A stretch of DNA of 64,000 nt, taken from assembly GCF_004358445.1 (NCBI RefSeq), contig NZ_CP037951.1, positions 1,103,501 to 1,167,500 on the forward strand, given 5' to 3'. The DNA comes from Parashewanella tropica. Lineage in GTDB: Bacteria > Pseudomonadota > Gammaproteobacteria > Enterobacterales > Shewanellaceae. The notes below the pieces were generated by a model. That model had not been told where the DNA came from. It saw only the letters and a program-made list of their open reading frames with translations, and did not search any database. Position 1 is the stretch's first letter. Each line of letters opens with the position of its first letter. Shown piece after piece: positions 28,737 to 38,609 of the stretch. Both the position numbers and the translations under genes were made by a program.

Positions 28737-29278
28737 AAGTGCTCCTTAATAAACGCTACATACTCTTGATAACCGTTGAGTGAATAGTTAGCTGAGCATT
28801 GATTCATAAATCCGTGAAGATATTCAGTTCTAACTATTTCAGTATTCGGTTTAGTTTCGAGCATATCTAAAACAGTTGGTAAATCAAAATGTAGTTCTTC
28901 TCTTGGCATGATATGAACTGTTTTAAACTTAGGAGTTACACATAGAGCATGCCTAATTTGTCCACCGTAGAAACACATTGCAGTTTGAATTTTATCTTGA
29001 TTAATACTACCCGCAATATTCCAAATGACAGATGCTCCGGCACTGAATCCAATCAAGTTAACAGGAGTCCTTAATTCATTTAATAATTTAGTAAGCGATC
29101 TCGTGTACGAATCTATCCCAGAGTATTCCATAAAGTAGGAGTATGCCTGATGCTCATTTTTAAAGCTCATTAACTGACCATCATAAGGATCGTGGATGAT
29201 TGCTTCTGCTTCAACTTCAGATACTAGCTTGTGAAGATAGGGGGTTATGCCCCAAATATCGCTGACGACAATATTCAT
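28733..29278 (-). CDS. Alpha/beta hydrolase (dienelactone hydrolase-like)
   Basis: 181 residues, AAGGC before the ATG. The nucleophile elbow is GFSAGAS (serine near residue 79) in VNLIGFSAGASVIW; a histidine in YLHGFMN near the C-terminus could complete the triad, and the aspartate candidate lies before it. The protein is short for the family, with no signal peptide. First gene of a two-gene operon with the NYN protein. Substrate unknown. Confidence 0.7.
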   Translation of the reverse strand: MNIVVSDIWGITPYLHKLVSEVEAEAIIHDPYDGQLMSFKNEHQAYSYFMEYSGIDSYTRSLTKLLNELRTPVNLIGFSAGASVIWNIAGSINQDKIQTAMCFYGGQIRHALCVTPKFKTVHIMPREELHFDLPTVLDMLETKPNTEIVRTEYLHGFMNQCSANYSLNGYQEYVAFIKEHL

Positions 29279-29286
29279 ATATGCCT

Positions 29287-29316
29287 TAAAAAAACAGAGG
29301 CCCCATGGCCTCCGTC
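29287..29316 (-). terminator. Terminator of ettA
   Basis: Stem GAGGCC/GGCCTC with loop CCAT, followed leftwards by TGTTTTTTT. Located 15 bases past the ettA stop and just before the hydrolase start. Confidence 0.8.
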
Positions 29317-29328
29317 GATATATCTGAA

Positions 29329-30996
29329 TTACTTGCTAATACGCTTGTATTTCAATCTGTGTGGTTCAATCACATCAGTACCCAAATGCTCTTTTAACCA
29401 TGCAGAGTATTCGGTGTAGTTACCTTCGTAGAAGTTCACTTGACCTTCATCACGGTAATCGAGGATGTGTGTACAAATTCTATCGAGGAACCAACGGTCA
29501 TGCGAAATCACCATGGCACAACCAGGGAATTCAACAATAGCTTCTTCTAGAGCACGCAGAGTTTCAACGTCAAGATCGTTCGTTGGTTCATCGAGAAGAA
29601 GAACGTTACCGCCAGCTTGAAGTAGTTTAGCTAAATGAACACGGTTACGCTCACCACCAGATAAGCTGCCAATGATTTTCTGCTGATCGCCACCTTTAAA
29701 GTTAAAGCGGCCCACATAAGCACGGCTTGGGATTTCCATATTGTTGATTCGAATGATGTCTTGACCGCCAGAAATTTCTTCCCAGATGGTGTTTTTATCA
29801 TTCATTGAATCACGGAACTGCTCAACTGAAGCAAGTTGTACTGTATCACCCAGTTCGATGCTACCGCTATCGGGTTGTTCCGAGCCTGAAAGCATACGGA
29901 ATAGGGTGGATTTACCCGCACCGTTTGCACCAATAATACCGACGATTGCGCCTTTAGGTACGGTAAATGATAGATCGTCGATAAGAACTCGATCGCCATA
30001 TGACTTAGTAAGGTTATTGACTTCAATGACCTTGTCACCTAAGCGTGGACCCGGTGGAATAAATAGCTCGTTGGTCTCATTACGCTTTTGGTAATCGTTG
30101 GTGTTCAGTTCTTCAAAGCGAGCCATACGCGCCTTACCTTTAGACTGACGACCTTTAGAACCTTGGCGAACCCACTCTAATTCTTTAGCAATGGTTTTCT
30201 GGCGAGCACTTTCTGCCGCAGATTCTTGCTTCAAACGTACATCTTTTTGTTCAAGCCATGAGGTATAGTTACCTTCCCATGGGATGCCTTCACCACGGTC
30301 AAGTTCCAAAATCCAACCCGCAGCATTATCAAGGAAATAACGGTCATGGGTAATCGCCACAACAGTACCTGAATATTCGTGAAGGAAGTTTTCAAGCCAT
30401 GCAACAGATTCTGCATCCAAGTGGTTGGTTGGCTCATCAAGAAGCAACATTTCTGGTTTTTCAAGCAGCAGTCGGCAAATCGCGACACGACGACGCTCAC
30501 CACCTGATAGCACTTCAATTTTTTCGTCCCAATCAGGTAGACGAAGGGCGTTTGCCGCGCGGTCTAAAATGACATCAAGGTTATGAGCATCTTGAGATTG
30601 AATAATCGCTTCAAGTTCACCTTGTTCTTTGGCTAACGCATCAAAGTCAGCATCTGGCTCGGCATAAGCGGCATACACTTCATCAAGACGAGTTAGGGCA
30701 TTTTTCGCTTCAGCTACTGCTTCTTCAATGGTTTCTCGAACCGTTTTGCTTTCATCAAGCTTAGGTTCTTGAGGAAGGTAACCAATCTTAAGTCCCGGCA
30801 TCGGGCGAGCTTCACCTTCAATCTCGGTATCAATACCCGCCATGATACGAAGTAACGTTGATTTACCTGCGCCGTTTAAACCAAGAACACCGATTTTGGC
30901 GCCCGGATAAAAGCTTAATGAAATGTCTTTAAGGATTTGCTTTTTGGGTGGAACAACCTTGCCCACACGCAACATGCTATATACGAATTGTGCCAT
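29329..30996 (-). CDS. ettA: Energy-dependent translational throttle protein EttA
   Basis: 555 residues, exactly the EttA length. Two ABC domains: Walker A GLNGAGKST and GANGAGKST, signature LSGGERRRVA and LSGGERNRVH, Walker B MLLLDEPTNHLD and VLLLDEPTNDLD, joined by a charged P-site tRNA-interaction linker (about residues 240-320). ABC-F proteins bind the ribosomal E site and gate elongation according to ATP/ADP. No membrane domain, so not a transporter. Single gene. Confidence 0.95.
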   Translation of the reverse strand: MAQFVYSMLRVGKVVPPKKQILKDISLSFYPGAKIGVLGLNGAGKSTLLRIMAGIDTEIEGEARPMPGLKIGYLPQEPKLDESKTVRETIEEAVAEAKNALTRLDEVYAAYAEPDADFDALAKEQGELEAIIQSQDAHNLDVILDRAANALRLPDWDEKIEVLSGGERRRVAICRLLLEKPEMLLLDEPTNHLDAESVAWLENFLHEYSGTVVAITHDRYFLDNAAGWILELDRGEGIPWEGNYTSWLEQKDVRLKQESAAESARQKTIAKELEWVRQGSKGRQSKGKARMARFEELNTNDYQKRNETNELFIPPGPRLGDKVIEVNNLTKSYGDRVLIDDLSFTVPKGAIVGIIGANGAGKSTLFRMLSGSEQPDSGSIELGDTVQLASVEQFRDSMNDKNTIWEEISGGQDIIRINNMEIPSRAYVGRFNFKGGDQQKIIGSLSGGERNRVHLAKLLQAGGNVLLLDEPTNDLDVETLRALEEAIVEFPGCAMVISHDRWFLDRICTHILDYRDEGQVNFYEGNYTEYSAWLKEHLGTDVIEPHRLKYKRISK

Positions 30997-31105
30997 TGGT
31001 TATTTCTAAAATAAGAGTAAAGTGAATTAAATTGTATTGTAATCCTATGAAAACTTAAACAGAGACTTTTATGCGTTATTAAAAACGCAAGACGAGGATG
31101 ATGAA

Positions 31106-31534
31106 ATGACTACTAAAGTTGGTGTTACTTTAACCTCTGACGATAATCCTAGCTCCAGTAAACAAGACGAGTCATCCTCAGATTCGCTTGCAGAGCAAAA
31201 AATTAATCAGATCAATTCTCCGATAGGCAAATCTCACAGATCTTTGAACCCTAAAGATATAACTCGATTTATGTCTGTGGCTCAAACTTGCCAGTCACTG
31301 TTTGATTTGCGACTTTTTGCTGAGCATCTCCAGCTGCCTTCAGTTTCAATCAAAACCATTTTTAAGCGTTCTAATGGCGAACAAGAAACACTGAAAAATA
31401 TTTGGCTGACCTATTATGACAGTATGTGTAGTCCCTACGATACTCAAACGGTATTAAAGGCTCTGCAACAGGCCGCTTTTGATGAAACGTCTTTTGCGGT
31501 GATCCAAAAAGAGTTTTGGTCGGTATTTTCATAA
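31106..31534 (+). CDS. Small death-fold-like protein
   Basis: 142 residues, GAGGA upstream of the ATG. Residues 1-46 are polar, serine-rich and probably disordered. Residues 47-135 are helical with the same plan as the domains of the 15870 gene: FDLRLFAEHLQLPSVSIKTI, then LKNIWLTYYD, then TVLKALQQAAFDE. No catalytic motif, no signal peptide. A stand-alone adaptor-like domain is the best reading; the death-fold call rests on pattern matching by eye. It lies between ettA and glyA. Confidence 0.5.
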   Translation: MTTKVGVTLTSDDNPSSSKQDESSSDSLAEQKINQINSPIGKSHRSLNPKDITRFMSVAQTCQSLFDLRLFAEHLQLPSVSIKTIFKRSNGEQETLKNIWLTYYDSMCSPYDTQTVLKALQQAAFDETSFAVIQKEFWSVFS

Positions 31535-31744
31535 TATAGCTATGCGCCGATATCAAAAATGCATTGAATGCCAAGGGAATGTTCTAAAAACAAAACAGTG
31601 TGAAAAAACGGTTTAATTTACTGGGATTATGTTACACGAAAGAGTAAAATGCGGCGCAAACTATACAAGTTGCGAATGAGTTAAAGCTAGCAACCAAATA
31701 ATTAAACTACACCCACACTTACGTTATTTTTTTCGGAGAAAATA

Positions 31745-32998
31745 ATGCAGCAACATAACATGACTATCGCTGATTTTGACCCAGAATTGGCTCAAGCGAT
31801 GCAAAAAGAAAAAGTGCGTCAAGAAGAACACATTGAACTCATTGCTTCGGAAAACTACACCAGTGCACGAGTAATGGAAGCTCAAGGTTCTGTGCTAACG
31901 AATAAGTACGCAGAGGGTTATCCGAGTAAGCGTTATTATGGTGGCTGTGAACATGTTGATGTTGTAGAAACTCTTGCTATCGAGCGTGTTAAAGAGCTTT
32001 TTGGTGCCGTTTACGCAAACGTGCAACCACACTCGGGTTCTCAAGCTAACTCAGCGGTATACATGACGCTATTGCAACCTGGAGACAAAGTGTTGGGCAT
32101 GAACCTAGCACATGGTGGTCACTTAACTCACGGTTCACCGGTTAACTTTTCTGGCAAGCTATATGACATTGTGCCTTATGGTATTGACGAATCAGGTAAG
32201 ATTGATTATCAAGAGCTTGAGCAATTAGCCGTAGAGCACAAACCAAAAATGATCATTGGTGGTTTTTCAGCTTACTCAGGCATTGTCGACTGGGCTAAAT
32301 TACGTGAAATCGCAGATAAAATAGGAGCTTACTTATTTGTTGATATGGCGCACGTTGCAGGTTTGATTGCTGCAGGTGTTTACCCAGATCCATTACCTCA
32401 CGCGCACGTTGTAACGTCTACAACTCATAAAACTTTAGCTGGTCCTCGTGGTGGAATTATCTTGTCTGCGGAGCAAGACGAAGATTTACACAAGAAGTTA
32501 AACTCTGCCGTATTCCCTGGTGGTCAAGGTGGCCCGTTGATGCATGTCATTGCGGGTAAAGCAGTAGCATTTAAAGAAGCACTATTACCAGAGTTTAAAA
32601 CTTACCAACAGCAAGTGGTTAAAAATGCTAAAGCTATGGTTGAAGTATTCCTAGAGCGCGGTTACAAAATCGTTTCTGGCGGAACTGAAAATCACCTAAT
32701 GTTAGTTGACTTGATTGGGCGTGAGCTAACGGGTAAAGAGGCTGATGCCGCGTTAGGTAGTGCTAACATCACTGTTAATAAAAACTCAGTGCCGAATGAT
32801 CCTCGCTCGCCATTTGTAACTTCGGGTATTCGAATTGGTACACCGGCAATTACTCGTCGTGGATTTAAAGAAGCAGAAGCTCAAACATTAACTCACTGGA
32901 TTTGTGATGTTTTAGATGACGCACATAACGAAGATGTGATTAATCGAGTTAAGCAACAAGTCCTTGAGCTTTGCGGTCGCTTCCCAGTCTACAAATAA
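31745..32998 (+). CDS. glyA: Serine hydroxymethyltransferase
   Basis: 417 residues. Interconverts serine and glycine with tetrahydrofolate, the main one-carbon source. PLP lysine is Lys229 in [37 protein letters not shown] and [15 protein letters not shown] are all present. Start [12 protein letters not shown] aligns with the family. Heads the glyA-nrdR-rib region, with a strong terminator directly after it, so the rib genes need either read-through or their own promoter. Confidence 0.96.
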   Translation: MQQHNMTIADFDPELAQAMQKEKVRQEEHIELIASENYTSARVMEAQGSVLTNKYAEGYPSKRYYGGCEHVDVVETLAIERVKELFGAVYANVQPHSGSQANSAVYMTLLQPGDKVLGMNLAHGGHLTHGSPVNFSGKLYDIVPYGIDESGKIDYQELEQLAVEHKPKMIIGGFSAYSGIVDWAKLREIADKIGAYLFVDMAHVAGLIAAGVYPDPLPHAHVVTSTTHKTLAGPRGGIILSAEQDEDLHKKLNSAVFPGGQGGPLMHVIAGKAVAFKEALLPEFKTYQQQVVKNAKAMVEVFLERGYKIVSGGTENHLMLVDLIGRELTGKEADAALGSANITVNKNSVPNDPRSPFVTSGIRIGTPAITRRGFKEAEAQTLTHWICDVLDDAHNEDVINRVKQQVLELCGRFPVYK

Positions 32999-33040
32999 AA
33001 AGCATAAGTAGCAGAAGCACTTGAAATAAGATAGAATCTT

Positions 33041-33076
33041 GTGGCCGAAAGAGAACTCTTTCGGCCACTTTTTTTG
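33041..33076 (+). terminator. Terminator of glyA
   Basis: 13-bp stem GTGGCCGAAAGAG/CTCTTTCGGCCAC with a short loop and seven T. One of the strongest hairpins in the window. Confidence 0.93.
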
Positions 33077-33100
33077 GGTCATGGCAACACAGGGGGCACA

Positions 33101-33550
33101 ATGCATTGTCCATTTTGTAATAAAACAGATACGAAAGTGATTGACTCTCGCTTAGTCTCAGAAGGACATCAAGTTAGGCGTCGCCGTGAATGTACCTGTT
33201 GCCATGAGCGTTTTACCACCTTTGAAGGTGCTGAGCTTGTAATGCCTAAGGTCATCAAAAGTGACGGAAGTCGCCAGCCTTTTGATGAAGAAAAGCTTCG
33301 CAGAGGGATGACCATTGCCGCTGAAAAACGTCCTGTTTCAGTTGAGCAAATTGAGCAAGCCTTAGCTAAAATAAAATCGACTTTGCGCGCAACAGGTGAA
33401 CGCGAAATAAAATCTCAAATGATTGGCAACCTAATGATGGAGCAATTGATGACTTTAGATAAAGTCGCCTATATTCGCTTTGCATCTGTATATCGAGCGT
33501 TTGAAGATGTGTCTGAATTTGGCGAAGCTATCGCTAAATTACAAAAGTAA
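33101..33550 (+). CDS. nrdR: Transcriptional repressor NrdR
   Basis: 149 residues from the ATG at 33101 (GGGGG upstream); a longer frame starts inside the glyA terminator and is not real. Zinc ribbon CPFC...CTCC at residues 3-34, then the ATP-cone (about 49-139). NrdR binds ATP/dATP and represses ribonucleotide reductase genes. First gene of the nrdR-rib cluster, 29 bases before ribD. Confidence 0.95.
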   Translation: MHCPFCNKTDTKVIDSRLVSEGHQVRRRRECTCCHERFTTFEGAELVMPKVIKSDGSRQPFDEEKLRRGMTIAAEKRPVSVEQIEQALAKIKSTLRATGEREIKSQMIGNLMMEQLMTLDKVAYIRFASVYRAFEDVSEFGEAIAKLQK

Positions 33551-33579
33551 TCCTGATCTATTCACCGGAACTCCATACC

Positions 33580-34698
33580 ATGTGGTCGACTTTTGATAGA
33601 AAAATGATGACCAGAGCCTTGCAGCTCGCTGCTAAAGGCAAATATACCACTCGCCCTAATCCTAATGTTGGCTGCGTTATCACCCAAGGTGAACACGTCG
33701 TTGGTGAAGGCTTTCATCAACGAGCTGGTGAGCCTCACGCTGAGGTCCATGCACTAAATCAAGCACAAGGCCAAACTCAAGGGGCGACAGCGTACGTTAC
33801 ACTAGAGCCTTGTAGTCACTACGGGCGAACGGGCCCTTGTGCCTTAGCTTTAGTTGAAGCAAAAGTAGCAAGAGTTGTGATCGCCGCGGATGATCCAAAC
33901 CCCCAAGTGTCTGGTCGAGGCATTAAGCTCTTAAAAGATGCGGGTATTGAAGTAGAGTCAGGTTTGTATGCTGAGCAGTCTCGTAGTCTCAATTTAGGTT
34001 TTATGACCAAAATGGAGACCAGCCGACCTTACGTGACGTTAAAGATTGCGGCAAGTTTGGATGGCAAGACGGCATTATCTAACGGCATCTCCAAATGGAT
34101 CACAGGAACAGAAGCTCGCCAAGATGTTCAACGAATGCGTTTACGACACTGTGCGGTGGTTACTGGGATTAACACTGTACTTGACGATGATTGCAGTCTT
34201 AATGTTCGTTATGAAGAACTTGGTTCATTAACTCATGAGTTAGAGCAAGAGGATATCAAGCAACCATTAAGAGTGGTACTTGATTCACATTGTAGAATGC
34301 CGTTTACAGCTAAACTCTTACAAATTGACTCACCTGTAGTATTGATTTCAACACAAGAATATCCGCAAAAATTCAAAGACAAACTGCCAAACCATGTTCA
34401 ATGTCAGCTCATGCCTGAAAATAATGGGCGAGTTTGTTTAGATGCATTAATGGATTTTCTCGCTCAAAGTTGTAACTCAATCATGATTGAAGCTGGAGCG
34501 ACGCTTGTTGGGAGTTTTGTTAATGAGCAATTGGCCGACGAGCTTTACTTATATCAAGCGCCCAAAATTCTAGGCAGTTGTGGCAGAAATATGTTGCAGT
34601 TGCCCGACTATCAAAAGATGTCAGACTTGCCCACGTTCACTTTGCTGGAAAGTGGGCAACTCGGGCAAGATACTCGAATGCGCTTCAAATTGAATTAA
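33580..34698 (+). CDS. ribD: Riboflavin biosynthesis bifunctional deaminase/reductase
   Basis: 372 residues. N-terminal pyrimidine deaminase with zinc ligands in PHAEVHAL and PCSHYGRTGPC (residues about 50-85); C-terminal reductase domain from residue 148 with KIAASLDGKTAL and the IEAGATLVGSF strand. Catalyses steps two and three from GTP to ribityl-aminopyrimidine. Usual length, conserved cluster position. Confidence 0.95.
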   Translation: MWSTFDRKMMTRALQLAAKGKYTTRPNPNVGCVITQGEHVVGEGFHQRAGEPHAEVHALNQAQGQTQGATAYVTLEPCSHYGRTGPCALALVEAKVARVVIAADDPNPQVSGRGIKLLKDAGIEVESGLYAEQSRSLNLGFMTKMETSRPYVTLKIAASLDGKTALSNGISKWITGTEARQDVQRMRLRHCAVVTGINTVLDDDCSLNVRYEELGSLTHELEQEDIKQPLRVVLDSHCRMPFTAKLLQIDSPVVLISTQEYPQKFKDKLPNHVQCQLMPENNGRVCLDALMDFLAQSCNSIMIEAGATLVGSFVNEQLADELYLYQAPKILGSCGRNMLQLPDYQKMSDLPTFTLLESGQLGQDTRMRFKLN

Positions 34699-34765
34699 CC
34701 GAACTAAATTAATCACAAAGCCTTTTGTTTATGTAAACAAGGGCTTGAAAATAGTAGTGAGAACT

Positions 34766-35422
34766 ATGTTCACCGGAATTATCGAGGCCGTAGGCCACAT
34801 CAAACATATAGATCGTAACAGTGACGATATCAGGTTAACGGTATCAAGTGGCAAGCTTGATCTTTCTGATGTTAAGTTAGGCGATAGTATTGCAACCAAT
34901 GGCGTTTGTTTAACTGTGGTATCCCTTAATGCGGATGGTTACGTTGCTGATGTTTCAGCTGAAACTGTTGCTTTAACGGGGTTCAATCGTTATCAAGTTG
35001 GCGAAAAGCTTAACTTGGAGAAAGCGGTAACCCCGACGACTCGACTTGGTGGACACATGGTTTCAGGTCACGTTGACGGTACAGCCAATGTTGTTAAGCG
35101 TGAAAACCGTGGGCAAGCCATAGAGTTTTGGTTACAAGCGTCAACTGAACTGGCGAGATACATAGCCCATAAAGGTTCAATCACTATTGATGGTGTTAGC
35201 TTGACCGTGAATGAAGTAAAAGGCGCAACATTTCGATTAACCATAGTGCCTCATACTGCCGATGAAACAACACTCATTGATTTACAAGCTGGCGATAAAG
35301 TGAATATTGAGGTGGATCAGATTGCTCGGTACTTAGAGCGATTGATGCAAGCACCTTCAGAAACAAAATCTGAATCTGGATTGACATTAGAAACTCTAGC
35401 TAAAGCTGGGTTTATGCGTTAA
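34766..35422 (+). CDS. ribE: Riboflavin synthase alpha subunit
   Basis: 218 residues from the ATG at 34766, where MFTGIIEAVG begins as in all family members; an upstream TTG adds seven unsupported residues. The two internal lumazine-binding repeats (about 1-97 and 98-200) are seen as GVCLTVVSLN and GVSLTVNEVK. Dismutates two lumazines to riboflavin. 35 bases before ribBX. Confidence 0.95.
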   Translation: MFTGIIEAVGHIKHIDRNSDDIRLTVSSGKLDLSDVKLGDSIATNGVCLTVVSLNADGYVADVSAETVALTGFNRYQVGEKLNLEKAVTPTTRLGGHMVSGHVDGTANVVKRENRGQAIEFWLQASTELARYIAHKGSITIDGVSLTVNEVKGATFRLTIVPHTADETTLIDLQAGDKVNIEVDQIARYLERLMQAPSETKSESGLTLETLAKAGFMR

Positions 35423-35457
35423 TTCTTCCAAATATCTAATGAAGTAAAGGTCTGAAC

Positions 35458-36561
35458 ATGGCGTTACACAGCATAGAAGAAATCATTGAAGATATCCGCT
35501 TAGGTAAAATGGTTATCTTAATGGACGATGAAGATAGAGAGAACGAGGGCGACCTGATCATGGCTGCTGAGCTCGTGACTCCTGAAGCCATTAACTTCAT
35601 GGCGACTTATGGTCGTGGCTTGATCTGCCAAACCATGACCAGAAAGCGTTGTGAACAGCTTAATCTGCCATTGATGGTGAGCAATAATAATGCTCAATTT
35701 GCAACAAACTTTACAGTTTCTATTGAAGCTGCTCGTGGTGTAACAACAGGTATTTCTGCGCATGATCGTGCGGTAACGGTTCAAGCTGCTGTGGCAAAAG
35801 ATGCAAAAGCGTCTGACTTAGTACAACCCGGCCATATTTTCCCATTGATGGCACAAGAAGGTGGCGTATTAGTACGTGCGGGCCATACAGAAGCTGGATG
35901 TGATTTAGCACGTTTAGCTGGGCTTGAACCTTCAGGCGTGATTGTCGAAATTCTAAATGAAGATGGCACTATGGCTCGTCGTCCTGAGCTTGAAGCCTTC
36001 AGCCAAAAGCACGACATTAAAATCGGTACCATTGCGGATTTGATTGAATACCGTAACACCAAAGAAACCACAGTTGTACGCGAATCTGAGTGTAAATTAC
36101 CAACGCGTTTTGGCGAGTTCAAAATGGTAACCTTCCGTGACACCATTGATAATCAACCGCATTTTGCACTGGTTAAAGGTGAAATCACAGATAACACATT
36201 GGTGCGTGTTCATTTGCAAAATACCTTTAATGATCTTCTGTTCTCTGAGCGTAATCAAACTCGCAGCTGGCCTTTAGATAAAGCTATGGAGCGTATTGCG
36301 GAAGAAGATGGTGTTCTTATTCTGTTAGGAAACCAAGAGTCGAGCCAAGATTTACTTGAAAAGGTCAAAGCCTTTGAAGCTGAGGATAAAGGTGAGTTAC
36401 CGCCTGCCGCTAAGTGGGAAGGTACTTCTCGTCGAGTCGGTGTCGGTTCGCAAATACTGTCTCAACTTGGCGTCAGTACAATGCGTTTATTAAGCTCACC
36501 TAAGCGCTATCATTCTCTCTCAGGCTTCGGTTTAGAAGTCACTGAGTATGTATCAGAATAA
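35458..36561 (+). CDS. ribB: 3,4-dihydroxy-2-butanone 4-phosphate synthase, RibBX-type
   Basis: 367 residues. N-terminal DHBP synthase intact: [16 protein letters not shown] (metal and substrate acids), [11 protein letters not shown]. The C-terminal GTP-cyclohydrolase-II-like half lacks the zinc cysteines and the GDxxGSxRCDCG loop; the region reads [12 protein letters not shown]. This is the RibBX arrangement described for Shewanella, where the second domain has lost cyclohydrolase activity and a separate RibA exists elsewhere. Part of the rib cluster. Confidence 0.92.
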   Translation: MALHSIEEIIEDIRLGKMVILMDDEDRENEGDLIMAAELVTPEAINFMATYGRGLICQTMTRKRCEQLNLPLMVSNNNAQFATNFTVSIEAARGVTTGISAHDRAVTVQAAVAKDAKASDLVQPGHIFPLMAQEGGVLVRAGHTEAGCDLARLAGLEPSGVIVEILNEDGTMARRPELEAFSQKHDIKIGTIADLIEYRNTKETTVVRESECKLPTRFGEFKMVTFRDTIDNQPHFALVKGEITDNTLVRVHLQNTFNDLLFSERNQTRSWPLDKAMERIAEEDGVLILLGNQESSQDLLEKVKAFEAEDKGELPPAAKWEGTSRRVGVGSQILSQLGVSTMRLLSSPKRYHSLSGFGLEVTEYVSE

Positions 36562-36635
36562 ATTAAAAACTCGGGCTGGAGTTATGGTATCATTGCGCCA
36601 ATTTTCAGCCCGTCGAATACGTCAAAGGTAATATA

Positions 36636-37115
36636 ATGAACCTAGTTGAAGGTAAGATTGAAGCTAAAGATGCCAAGGTGGCAATCGTAGTATCACGTTT
36701 TAACAGCTTTGTAGTGGAAAGCTTGTTAGATGGTGCTATCGACACCCTTAAGCGCTTTGGTAATGTCAGTGATGACAACATCACCGTAGTTCGTGTGCCA
36801 GGTGCATATGAGTTACCACTCGCTGCACGCCGAGTTGCTGCCAGTGGAAAATTCGATGGTATCATTGCATTAGGTGCTGTTATTCGAGGTGGTACTCCGC
36901 ATTTTGATTTTGTTGCAGGTGAATGTAATAAGGGATTAGCTCAAGTATCTTTAGAGTTTGATACGCCAGTTTCATTTGGTGTTATCACAACAGATACTAT
37001 CGAGCAGGCAATTGAACGCTCAGGAACCAAAGCAGGCAACAAAGGCGGTGAAGCTGCTTTAGGATTGCTGGAAATGGTTAATGTTTTAGATGATTTGGAA
37101 AACCTTCTGGATTAA
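36636..37115 (+). CDS. ribH: 6,7-dimethyl-8-ribityllumazine synthase
   Basis: 159 residues. Catalytic histidine in [13 protein letters not shown], substrate loop [12 protein letters not shown], and [14 protein letters not shown] near the C-terminus. Condenses DHBP with the pyrimidine to lumazine; forms icosahedral or pentameric shells in this family. 55 bases before nusB. Confidence 0.96.
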   Translation: MNLVEGKIEAKDAKVAIVVSRFNSFVVESLLDGAIDTLKRFGNVSDDNITVVRVPGAYELPLAARRVAASGKFDGIIALGAVIRGGTPHFDFVAGECNKGLAQVSLEFDTPVSFGVITTDTIEQAIERSGTKAGNKGGEAALGLLEMVNVLDDLENLLD

Positions 37116-37170
37116 TGCCACTTACATTAATTGAGAATATCCAAGAGCAACAATTGTAATAGGAAATCCC

Positions 37171-37578
37171 ATGAAGCCTTCTGAACGCCGCAAAGCACGT
37201 CGTCTTGCGGTTCAAGCCATTTATTCTTGGCAGTTAAGCGGTAATAACATTGCCGATGTAGAGCATCAATTTTTAACTGAACAAGAAGTTAAAGGTGTAG
37301 ATGTTAGCTATTTCAGAGAGTTGCTCTCAGGAGTGGCGACAAAAGCAGCCGCTTTAGATGAGCTTTTTGCCCCGTTTTTAGATCGCAAAGTTGAAGATGT
37401 CTCTCCAGTAGAGAAAGCGATTGTTCGCTTAGGTGCTTATGAGCTGACTTATCAAAAAAGCGTACCTTTCAAAGTCGCGATTAACGAGGGTATTGAGTTG
37501 GCTAAAGCCTTCGGTGCTGATGATAGTCATAAGTTTGTTAACGGTGTACTAGACAAACTGGCTGCCAGCCAAAAATAA
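37171..37578 (+). CDS. nusB: Transcription antitermination factor NusB
   Basis: 135 residues. [17 protein letters not shown] at the N-terminus (arginine-rich RNA-binding) and the [27 protein letters not shown] and [12 protein letters not shown] helices are diagnostic. With NusE (S10) it binds boxA RNA in rRNA operons. Followed by a strong terminator. Confidence 0.95.
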   Translation: MKPSERRKARRLAVQAIYSWQLSGNNIADVEHQFLTEQEVKGVDVSYFRELLSGVATKAAALDELFAPFLDRKVEDVSPVEKAIVRLGAYELTYQKSVPFKVAINEGIELAKAFGADDSHKFVNGVLDKLAASQK

Positions 37579-37581
37579 ATT

Positions 37582-37613
37582 AAAACGGTATCATACGATA
37601 CCGTTTTTTTTGT
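37582..37613 (+). terminator. Terminator of the rib-nusB operon
   Basis: Stem AAACGGTATC/GATACCGTTT, loop ATAC, then eight T. It separates nusB from thiL, so thiL-pgpA may be transcribed partly by read-through. Confidence 0.9.
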
Positions 37614-37643
37614 CTATGCTTTTTATTTTCAAAATAAACGGAA

Positions 37644-38609
37644 GTGGCTTTGAAAGAGTTTCAAATAATCGAAAAATATTTTGCAGAACTAGGACCTAAG
37701 CGTAAGGATGTTGCTGTTGGAATTGGTGATGATTGCGCGCTAGTTAACCCTGCAGAGGGTAACAGTATCGCTATTTCATGTGACACTTTGGTTGAAGGTA
37801 CCCACTTTTTACCGAGTATGCCTGCTGAAGACTTAGGCTATAAATCATTAGCCGTGAACTTATCCGATCTTGCCGCTATGGGGGCAGAGCCTGCTTGGAT
37901 GACGCTTGCACTCACTTTACCTGAAATCGATGAAACATGGCTTGAAGGATACTGTAAAGGTCTTTATGAGATTTCTGAGTATTACGGCATTGCACTCGTA
38001 GGTGGCGATACAACCCATGGTTCAAAGAGTTTAACACTGACTGTAAATGGGTTAGTTCCCACACAAATGGCAATGACAAGAAGTGGAGCCAAAATCGGTG
38101 ACTGGATATATGTTACCGGTACGATAGGGGATTCAGCGTTAGGTTTGGATATTTTGCTGGATAAGCAGCAAATTGAAAATCAATCACATAAAGACTATTT
38201 GGTAAAACGCCACTATCGTCCAACGCCAAGAGTACTCGCTGGGCAAGCCATTCGAGGTATTGCTAGCTCTGCTATAGATTTATCGGATGGCCTAGGCTCT
38301 GATTTAAAGCATATTAATAAAGCTTCGTGTACAGGCGCTAGAATTGATGTTGATGCTTTACCATTGTCCGAAGCATTAGTGGACTCTGTAGGTAAAGAAC
38401 ATGCGATTGAATACGCCATTTCAGGTGGTGAAGATTATGAGTTACTGTTTACCGTTTCTGATGCCAATGAAAGCTCATTAATTACATCGTTAAAGCAAAC
38501 TGGCGTTCCGTTTACTAAGGTTGGACAGATCACTTCCGGAACTGAACTCACATTCAAACAAGGCAAATTGAATTATCATCCAGTTAAGCAAGGGTTCAAA
38601 CACTTTTAA
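37644..38609 (+). CDS. thiL: Thiamine-monophosphate kinase
   Basis: 321 residues from GTG at 37644; a TTG six bases later (better spaced from CGGAA) would remove two residues. Contains ATP/metal motifs GIGDDCALV, SCDTLVEGTHF and GGDTTHGSKSL of the AIR-synthase-like kinase fold, and SDGLGSDLKHI. Phosphorylates TMP to TPP, the last step of thiamine synthesis. Its stop overlaps the pgpA start by one base (TAATG). Confidence 0.93.
   Translation: MALKEFQIIEKYFAELGPKRKDVAVGIGDDCALVNPAEGNSIAISCDTLVEGTHFLPSMPAEDLGYKSLAVNLSDLAAMGAEPAWMTLALTLPEIDETWLEGYCKGLYEISEYYGIALVGGDTTHGSKSLTLTVNGLVPTQMAMTRSGAKIGDWIYVTGTIGDSALGLDILLDKQQIENQSHKDYLVKRHYRPTPRVLAGQAIRGIASSAIDLSDGLGSDLKHINKASCTGARIDVDALPLSEALVDSVGKEHAIEYAISGGEDYELLFTVSDANESSLITSLKQTGVPFTKVGQITSGTELTFKQGKLNYHPVKQGFKHF

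Noticed and set aside
34699..34765. FMN riboswitch within the rib cluster
   Set aside because: Checked upstream of ribD, ribE and ribBX; gaps are short and lack the RFN conserved stems.
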